DNA of 44,712 nt, taken from positions 1-44,712 of the IMG/VR virus record IMGVR_UViG_3300032456_000338; one strand, written 5' to 3'. Origin of the DNA: a virus. The notes under the pieces were generated by a model. It searched no databases. It was given only the letters and a program-made list of their open reading frames with translations, and had not been told where the DNA came from. Position 1 is the first letter of the stretch. Every line of letters begins with the position of its first letter. A program made the translations under genes and the position numbers. Shown in pieces: positions 38,253 to 43,361 of the stretch.

Positions 38253-38497
38253 GGTACAAATCCTGTAACAATCACTTCTGAAACAAGATATTTTTCATTT
38301 TCGTAAATTTCGCAGTCATCGTCCTTAGACAAGTTGTCTAACACAGCCATCTGATCATCGGTCATAACATCACCGCCAGCATACAATTTATGACAAGACC
38401 TCAACACCGTGATATTGGGATGATAGGAGGGAACTGAATACAATTTAATATTGCCTTGAAGATCGTCAAAGACAATTAAAATCATCGTTTCATTCAT
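38249..38497 (-). CDS. Hypothetical protein, first in the endolysin operon
   Basis: An 82-residue protein, acidic in the C-terminal half (MTDDQMAVLDNLSKDDDCEI). No membrane segments. GAATAACCA precedes the start; the leader sequence matches that upstream of the 38594-38875 gene. Function unknown. Confidence 0.6.
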   Translation of the reverse strand: MNETMILIVFDDLQGNIKLYSVPSYHPNITVLRSCHKLYAGGDVMTDDQMAVLDNLSKDDDCEIYENEKYLVSEVIVTGFVP

Positions 38498-38544
38498 TGG
38501 TTATTCTCGATTAGGTTGATTGAACTGCGATCGCCGTCTTCTCG

Positions 38545-38572
38545 ATTGTATAGTCTAATCGTTAGACAAGAA
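38545..38572 (-). promoter_or_regulatory. Operator promoter of the endolysin operon
   Basis: Minus strand: TTCTTG, a 16-nt spacer with the perfect palindrome GTCTAACGATTAGAC, TACAAT. The -35 box is poorer than at other copies. Confidence 0.75.
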
Positions 38573-38593
38573 GTTAATCGAAATTAGTTTGAT

Positions 38594-38875
38594 TCAGCGT
38601 CCTTTAGCAGCACTCCAAATGACTATGAAGTTTGAACTATAAGTTTCGACTAATGCCTTTAACCCGTGCAGCACAATGACAAACATGAATTCAGAACAGT
38701 GATCTTGAAACTCAAGATCTGAAACGTACTTAATAAACATCCTAGCTCCAACACGTTGATTCATTGGAAAACCCAAAACTTCTAACTTTTCAGTGAGTAA
38801 GGAGTTAGCTTTAACGCAAACTATATTGTCTTCTATAATTTGAAAATCGGAAACTGAAATATCTTGAGTGTTCAT
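38594..38875 (-). CDS. Small protein, paralogue of the upstream gene
   Basis: A 93-residue protein. AAGGA lies within the first codons of a longer in-frame start (38890), so ATG 38875 is used. It shares VSDLE-x-QDH, FP-x-(N/D)Q-x-(V/I)G-(A/S) and a late hydrophobic strand with 38941-39261. Function unknown. Confidence 0.6.
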   Translation of the reverse strand: MNTQDISVSDFQIIEDNIVCVKANSLLTEKLEVLGFPMNQRVGARMFIKYVSDLEFQDHCSEFMFVIVLHGLKALVETYSSNFIVIWSAAKGR

Positions 38876-38923
38876 TTTGTTTTCCTTCATTGGTTATTCT
38901 CGGCTGCGATCGCCGTCTTCTCG

Positions 38924-38952
38924 ATTGTATACTCTAATCGTTAGAACGTCAA
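38924..38952 (-). promoter_or_regulatory. Leftward operator promoter
   Basis: TTGACG, a 17-nt spacer with TCTAACGATTAGA, TACAAT. The operator sits over the last codons of the 38941 gene. It drives 38594-38875. Confidence 0.88.
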
Positions 38953-39261
38953 TCGAAACCGGTTTTCAAAATGATCTAGCTCTACCAGTGCGGGAAGTGC
39001 AGCGCTGGAAATAATGATATCGGGAGAGTCACAACTTTCAACTACAAAAGATCTTAAAGATTGCAGCATTATTTTAAGTACCAAGTCCACATGATCTTGA
39101 GTTTCGAGATCTGATACGTAACTAAGGAATGCTTCAGATCCGATACACTGATCCACTGGGAAGTTCCGAAATTTTAACTTATCGACAAACTCAGTATTAA
39201 CTTCGACTCGAACTGTGTTGATGTCAAGATCGTGAGTAACTTCAAAGCGTGTATCATTCAT
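38941..39261 (-). CDS. Small protein, paralogue of the downstream gene
   Basis: A 106-residue protein aligned with 38594-38875 over residues about 20-90 (VDKLKFRNFPVDQCIGSEAF; YVSDLETQDH). The C-terminus is longer. The start overlaps the previous stop by 4 nt. Function unknown. Confidence 0.6.
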   Translation of the reverse strand: MNDTRFEVTHDLDINTVRVEVNTEFVDKLKFRNFPVDQCIGSEAFLSYVSDLETQDHVDLVLKIMLQSLRSFVVESCDSPDIIISSAALPALVELDHFENRFRLTF

Positions 39262-39476
39262 TGGTTATTCTCTGTGAAAGTAACAATACCGCCTTGCTTT
39301 ACTGACTTGCGCCAAACCTGATACGATCCGCCAAAACGATAGATTTTTTCAACGGTAGGAAGAGACTCATTTGATTTATTTAGTTCTAAAAGTTGTAGCA
39401 ATTTCTCGTTTGTGGCTACGCGATCGTTGTTGTATATGGCATTAAGCAGGTCATAAAAAATATCTTGAGTGTTCAT
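39258..39476 (-). CDS. Small hypothetical protein
   Basis: A 72-residue protein whose first residues (MNTQDI) and leader (AAGGAAAACAAA before ATG) are the same as those of 38594-38875, indicating a shared or copied translation start. The rest differs: a helical first half (LLNAIYNNDRVATNEKLLQL) and a basic end. No operator is seen directly upstream. Confidence 0.6.
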   Translation of the reverse strand: MNTQDIFYDLLNAIYNNDRVATNEKLLQLLELNKSNESLPTVEKIYRFGGSYQVWRKSVKQGGIVTFTENNQ

Positions 39477-39528
39477 TTTGTTTTCCTTCATTTTATCGAG
39501 AATTTGGGTTGAACTGCGATCGCTGTCT

Positions 39529-39570
39529 AAACATTGCGAAGCAGAACACGTGTTCTACTTCGCAATGTTT
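39529..39570. terminator. 42-nt near-perfect palindrome after 39573-39809
   Basis: AAACATTGCGAAG and CTTCGCAATGTTT flank an inner AGAACACGTGTTCT. Placed right after a leftward gene, it probably ends or slows transcription before 39258-39476. The outer arms match the hairpin at 39934-39969. Confidence 0.75.
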
Positions 39571-39572
39571 CT

Positions 39573-39809
39573 CTAATCCGTGCGTTCAATCAGATGATCG
39601 ACCGTAAATCGGATCCGCGCATATTCGCTTTGTGAAAGGTGGAAGGTCGGTAATTGTTTATGCGTCCTTCGTAGATCTGCCGCCATGTTTGGCGAGGAAT
39701 TCCGCGCTTCATAAGCTGCTGTAACGTTGCCGTCGCTGTCATAGCAAAGCATTAGTCTGAAGTGGATACCCTTCAAGTCGAAGGGGCGTGAAAACATTTG
39801 AAAAAGCAT
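39573..39809 (-). CDS. Small hypothetical protein
   Basis: A 78-residue protein. An in-frame ATG at 39851 lies in the conserved leader; ATG 39809 follows GGAGAAACC and is preferred. Beta-rich N-terminus (GIHFRLMLCYDSDGNVTAAY), helical C-terminus. Function unknown. Confidence 0.65.
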   Translation of the reverse strand: MLFQMFSRPFDLKGIHFRLMLCYDSDGNVTAAYEARNSSPNMAADLRRTHKQLPTFHLSQSEYARIRFTVDHLIERTD

Positions 39810-39857
39810 CTTTTTGGTTTCTCCATTTTGTTTGCCGGGTCGTTTCCCCATGTCCTA

Positions 39858-39886
39858 AGATTACAGTCTAATCATTAGAACGTCAA
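39858..39886 (-). promoter_or_regulatory. Leftward operator promoter
   Basis: TTGACG, a 17-nt spacer with TCTAATGATTAGA, TAATCT; leader starts TTAGGACATGGGGAAACG. Drives 39573-39809 and perhaps 39258-39476. Confidence 0.9.
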
Positions 39887-39933
39887 GAGGTTAATCAAAA
39901 TTAGTTTTGTTGGAACTGCGATCGCTGGCTGAT

Positions 39934-39969
39934 CATTGCGAAGTAGATCAAGTGTGCTGCTTCGCAATG
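39934..39969. terminator. Long hairpin after 39974-40171
   Basis: CATTGCGAAG and CTTCGCAATG form the outer stem, with an imperfect inner stem. It shares the arms of 39529-39570, so the hairpin was duplicated together with the gene and promoter unit. Confidence 0.75.
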
Positions 39970-39973
39970 TTTT

Positions 39974-40171
39974 TTACTCGATGATGCAAGCGACGGCGCA
40001 AGTATACCCATACTCAGCGTATGATTTGTTTAGTTTGGTTGCTACAATTCTGGCTGCTGATTCACAATCAAAGATCCACGTTTTGGGAAAGTCGAAATCA
40101 CTTGCTGTCATTACATTATTCTCAAGATCCTTTTGCGAGGAAATCCAATTATTAGCAATGTGAAATCTCAT
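39974..40171 (-). CDS. Small hypothetical protein
   Basis: A 65-residue protein. ATG 40171 follows GGAGAAAAAC; a longer in-frame start (40216) would begin in the leader. The middle (ASDFDFPKTWIFDCESAARI) is mixed alpha/beta, ending in a Tyr/Cys-rich strand. Function unknown. Confidence 0.6.
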   Translation of the reverse strand: MRFHIANNWISSQKDLENNVMTASDFDFPKTWIFDCESAARIVATKLNKSYAEYGYTCAVACIIE

Positions 40172-40222
40172 TTTGTTTTTCTCCATTTTGTGTACTGGGG
40201 TTTTTCGTTTCCCCATGAATCA

Positions 40223-40251
40223 AGATTACAGTCTTATGATGAGAGTGTCAA
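40223..40251 (-). promoter_or_regulatory. Leftward operator promoter
   Basis: TTGACA, a 17-nt spacer with CTCTCATCATAAGAC, TAATCT. Its -35 box lies 5 nt from the -35 box of the rightward promoter at 40256. Confidence 0.88.
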
Positions 40252-40255
40252 CCCC

Positions 40256-40285
40256 TTGACAAAAGATTAGAGTTTATGATAAGCT
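40256..40285 (+). promoter_or_regulatory. Rightward promoter into the non-coding segment
   Basis: TTGACA, an 18-nt spacer, TAAGCT. A hairpin GAGCA-TTTT-TGCTC plus a T-rich tail follows at about 40293-40315, so a very short RNA is possible. Confidence 0.6.
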
Positions 40286-41383
40286 GTAAGGTTGAGCATT
40301 TTTGCTCTGATTTTTAGACAACACTAAGTGAATATTTTTCGCTAAAAGGATATTGTTTTCTTTGTCAGGGGTGCTGTCAAAAACAGGGCAAAGGTACAAA
40401 CGTGAGCGGGGTTCGGCAAGAGGTCAGCAAGAGGCTGTTTTGTTGGACTGGTTGCAGATTGGTGCGATTGCCTGATGAGCGGAGATTGCTGGGGGTGCGA
40501 TCGCTCTCAGAATTTTTTTTGTCGTTTTGGGAAAATTTTGGTAGGAGATTGCTTGCAACCAGTCCAGCAAAAAATTGCTGTGTTGATACTCCTGTGTCTA
40601 AGCACCATCAAACGGTCGCAAACAAGTCAAAGGTACAAACCATAAGACGAGAAGCTAAGAAGCACTCAGCACCCGTTTTTGTTGGGCTGGTTGCTGTGCT
40701 GTGCTGTTCTGTTCACTTTTGATGGATGGAGATTGCTTGCGCTGGCTGAGAGTGAACGGTTGCTGCTCATGTTTGAGGGGAGCGAACGTTTTCAAGGTCT
40801 GCTAAAAAATTACGTAACACGTTGACAGCATGGTTCTTAGCGATTTCTTAAGGCTGTTTTTTAAGATGTTACAGGTTTGTACAGGAAAGTACAGAAAAAG
40901 ACGTACGGTCTACGATTGCTTGGTGTCGGGAGTTTCGGGGTTTGTTTTTCTTAGTGTACGTCTTTTTTATATCAAATCAAGGAAATAGAAATAAAGAAAA
41001 GAGAATGACTACTTATACGTAGAGCTACATTACTAAGTATCAGTAGTCGTTCAAATGCAAAAATAAATATATCTGGAATCCAACGCCAAAAAACCGCGTA
41101 CAACACGTAACACCATCTCAGCAAGGGTTTCAAGTGCGTAACATTTACGTACGGCACTTCAAGAATCCCGTACAAACCAGAAAAATGCCGCTAACCTGCT
41201 CCTTTAGGCTGGCTTTTTCTTTGGCAGGATATAGCAATCGAGTACTGATACGTAGGATACCGATACCAGTATCAGTACTCGTTAAAGGTTGCTAGGAAAG
41301 TAGGTAACGACATTTTCTCAGTCTAGGAATTCTTAATTGAATCCCGTTTTTTCCGGTCAAGTCACACTTAAACTGATAAATTA
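40286..41383. other. Repeat-rich non-coding segment of about 1.1 kb
   Basis: No credible gene. It contains two copies of CAAAGGTACAAAC (about 40390, 40628), each followed within 50 nt by TTTTGTTGG(A/G)CTGGTTGC (about 40438, 40675). A reverse-complement copy of the latter lies near 40554. GGAGATTGCT(T/G)G occurs three times. AAAAAGACGTAC / GTACGTCTTTTT (40895-40906, 40956-40967) is a likely bidirectional terminator. Two further inverted repeats lie at 41003-41052 and 41239-41281, sharing the TGATAC...GTATCAGTA theme. A replication origin or an RNA gene are both possible. Confidence 0.6.
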
Positions 41384-41430
41384 AAGGAGGTGCGAGGCGA
41401 TAATTGAGACACAAATTATTTGGTGGAAAA

Positions 41431-41730
41431 ATGGGATTCTTAACCGCACTAGCAGCCGTAGTCTCAGAAACTTTAGAAGCGATCGTACAACTCAAAACCG
41501 AACTTGCAACCGCACTCGCGGAACCACAGGCAAGCCAAGATCAAGTTAATGCCGCGCTTGCTGAAAGAGACAAGGCTATTTTGGCTCTCCAAGCTCTAAC
41601 CGACTCTGAAGCGACAGAGGATGAGAATGAGCGGGTCGCAGTTGAAGCAATGGTAAACAGTCTAAGGGAAGCGATCGCTCCAGTTGCGACGCTTCCCGTT
41701 GAGCCAACACCAGTTGAGCCAACACTTTAA
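41431..41730 (+). CDS. Small coiled-coil protein
   Basis: A 99-residue protein, mostly helical, rich in Ala, Glu and Gln (ETLEAIVQLKTELATALAEP; NAALAERDKAILALQALTDS). The C-terminus repeats VEPTPVEPTL. Two starts are possible: TTG 41404 with AAAGGAGGTG upstream, or ATG 41431 with GGTGG upstream. Similar small coiled-coil proteins occur in many phages with no known function. A strong terminator follows. Confidence 0.65.
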   Translation: MGFLTALAAVVSETLEAIVQLKTELATALAEPQASQDQVNAALAERDKAILALQALTDSEATEDENERVAVEAMVNSLREAIAPVATLPVEPTPVEPTL

Positions 41731-41760
41731 TTTTCTAGGTTGCGAATAGCCATGTGCATA

Positions 41761-41797
41761 GCGACGCGTCCCTAGGAAACGCGTCGCTTTTCTTTTA
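41761..41797 (+). terminator. Intrinsic terminator
   Basis: GCGACGCGT and ACGCGTCGC form a 9-bp GC-rich stem followed by TTTTCTTTT, 30 nt after the coiled-coil gene. Confidence 0.9.
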
Positions 41798-41824
41798 GCC
41801 TTAATCTGCTACAATTGCAGAGCG

Positions 41825-42074
41825 GTCGCAACCCACACTAAACCCTTATAGGGATTGAAACCTAAGAGCAGTAGCGTTGCAAAAGCATTCCACACGGGGT
41901 CGCAACCCACACTAAACCCTTATAGGGATTGAAACGAACATCTCCAGCATTGTCTTTAAGTCGTCTGATGTCGCAACCCACACTAAACCCTCTCAGGGAT
42001 TGAAACATCGCTGGTTCAGGACTTGTTACCGTTCGATCTCGTCGCAACCCACACTAAACCCTTTTAGGGATTGA
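41825..42074 (+). CRISPR. Mini-CRISPR array, four repeats and three spacers
   Basis: Repeats of 37 nt at 41825-41861, 41899-41935, 41970-42006 and a truncated last one at 42041-42074. Spacers are 37, 34 and 34 nt. Repeats begin GTCGCAACCCACACTAAA and end GGGATTGAAAC; the degenerate last repeat puts the leader on the left. The copies differ only in the three bases between CCCT and AGGG: TAT, TAT, CTC, TTT. No cas gene is in the window. The repeat type resembles cyanobacterial type I or III arrays. Confidence 0.95.
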
Positions 42075-42120
42075 CTTTAATACTTTAAGTTATCAAAGTA
42101 TTAAACTCTTGCTCTCCACC

Positions 42121-42152
42121 AAGGGTAAGAAAAGAATTCTTTTCTTACCCTT
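42121..42152. repeat. 32-nt perfect palindrome
   Basis: AAGGGTAAGAAAAG and its complement meet at AATT. It starts 46 nt after the CRISPR array and may end the array transcript or bind a protein. Confidence 0.8.
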
Positions 42153-42213
42153 CCACTCATCAGGAACCGAGTCTAAATATTTAGTCACGGCGATCGCGGT
42201 TCTAACCTGCTAC

Positions 42214-42254
42214 AAAAAAGTCCCTAAGTGCTGAAACACTAGGGACTTTTTTTT
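42214..42254. terminator. Bidirectional intrinsic terminator
   Basis: AAAAAAGTCCCTA and TAGGGACTTTTTT pair, with an inner loop AGTGCTGAAACAC, T-runs on both strands. Confidence 0.9.
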
Positions 42255-42321
42255 GTTCTGCCTAATATCCTACTTTTTGGTATATAATACAAATAAGAAC
42301 GTTATTAGCTCCCCACACCCT

Positions 42322-43032
42322 ATGGAAAGCATTCAAAGCTACTTACAGCAAAAGGTTAGATTTCATTCAGACAAAGAAAAAGAAGTCGTACATATGATGG
42401 ATTTTGCAAACGTCCTGGGTTTACCCAAAAACAGCAGGGACATTACCGCATTAGTTTGGAGAGAATACAGGACTCGACTGCCAGATGGTGTGGGTAAGCC
42501 CTCATGGTGGGTTAATGAGTCAGGCATCTATCAAATGATTTTTGCTTCTGAGCAGAGTAAAGCTGTGGAAATTCAGCGATGGATATTTGAGGAGGTTTTG
42601 CCAGCTATCCGAAGAGACGGAGCTTTCATAGATGAGCATCGCATAACAGATCCTCAACTGGCTAAGGTTTCCAATCGCATCAAACAGATGCAGCAAGAGC
42701 GACTAGCCGCTCGTAAATCTTGGACAGACCAGGTTAAAAAGCGTCTAATAAAGGATGGCTTGTATCACACGACAAACGGGACGGGAAAAGTGATCACAAC
42801 AGCATATTCTAAAAACGTCTTCCGCAGCCTAACCGTAGAAGTCAACGAAGTACTTTTCAACCGTAGACATTTCTATTGCGATCGCTCTGCATTTATGGAG
42901 GTTGATCAGCAAGAAATCATTACCCAGTTTGAAATTGAGTTAGCAGCATCAGCTAGAGAATATCCCGATGAACCGATTGAGAAAATCGTTGCGTTGGCTT
43001 TGGACAAAATCCTAGAGGTTCAACAAACTTAA
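42322..43032 (+). CDS. Bro-N-type antirepressor
   Basis: A 236-residue protein. The N-terminal half has the BRO-N pattern: MMDFANVLGLPKNSRDITAL, WWVNESGIYQMIFASEQSKA, VEIQRWIFEEVLPAIRRDG. BRO-N proteins in phages act as antirepressors or DNA-binding regulators. The C-terminal half is helical with a basic region (QMQQERLAARKSWTDQVKKR). ATG 42322 is taken as the start, since an upstream in-frame start lies in the terminator. A TATAAT at about 42283 is the likely -10 box. It is a candidate antagonist of the repressor that binds the widespread operator. Confidence 0.85.
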   Translation: MESIQSYLQQKVRFHSDKEKEVVHMMDFANVLGLPKNSRDITALVWREYRTRLPDGVGKPSWWVNESGIYQMIFASEQSKAVEIQRWIFEEVLPAIRRDGAFIDEHRITDPQLAKVSNRIKQMQQERLAARKSWTDQVKKRLIKDGLYHTTNGTGKVITTAYSKNVFRSLTVEVNEVLFNRRHFYCDRSAFMEVDQQEIITQFEIELAASAREYPDEPIEKIVALALDKILEVQQT

Positions 43033-43089
43033 AGTCACAACAAGCCGCGAATTAGTTGACAGCCTTTAGCCGCTAGTGTTAAAATCGTG

Positions 43090-43260
43090 GAACCAAGACG
43101 AACCAGACAATCAGCTTCTACCAAAAATTTTAACTTTTCTAACTTTTCAGCGTCCCCTGAAAACCCCAAAAAACCCTCTACCCAACTTGTTCGTCTTGGT
43201 ACACAAACATTAGGAAGGTAGAGGGTTTTTTGCTGTCTGGGATTATTTTGTTGTCTGGTT
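43090..43260 (+). ncRNA. Structured non-coding segment upstream of the replication gene
   Basis: Several inverted repeats that cannot all pair at once: ACCAAGACGAAC (43092-43103) with GTTCGTCTTGGT (43189-43200); AACCAGACAA (43101-43110) with TTGTCTGGTT (43251-43260); TTTTCAG (43144-43150) with CTGAAAA (43157-43163); and AAAAAACCCTCTACC (43168-43182) with GGTAGAGGGTTTTTT (43217-43231), which looks like a terminator. The crossing of the first and last pairs suggests a switch. Possible copy-number control or attenuator; also possible as an origin feature. Confidence 0.55.
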
Positions 43261-43266
43261 GCCAAC

Positions 43267-43298
43267 AAAAAAAGCTAGGAAGCCCTTCCCTAGCTTTT
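43267..43298. terminator. Bidirectional hairpin terminator
   Basis: AAAAGCTAGG and CCTAGCTTTT pair around an 8-nt loop, with A- and T-runs at the base. It separates the structured segment from the replication gene. Confidence 0.8.
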
Positions 43299-43361
43299 AA
43301 GAATCTAGCATTTCAACGCTTCGACTCGGTTCAACAGCAACAACACTTTTATTATAGCACC

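Noticed and set aside
40402-40722. A 106-codon + strand frame in the non-coding segment
   Set aside because: It begins at GTG without a ribosome-binding site, crosses the repeated modules, and its product has no coherent pattern. It looks like chance.
43035-43268. Minus-strand frame across the structured segment
   Set aside because: It overlaps terminator-like stems and lacks a ribosome-binding site; the nested inverted repeats explain the sequence better.
41731-43361. Possible cas genes or a tracrRNA near the CRISPR array
   Set aside because: The only gene here is the Bro-N protein. No sequence outside the array complementary to the repeat was found by eye.
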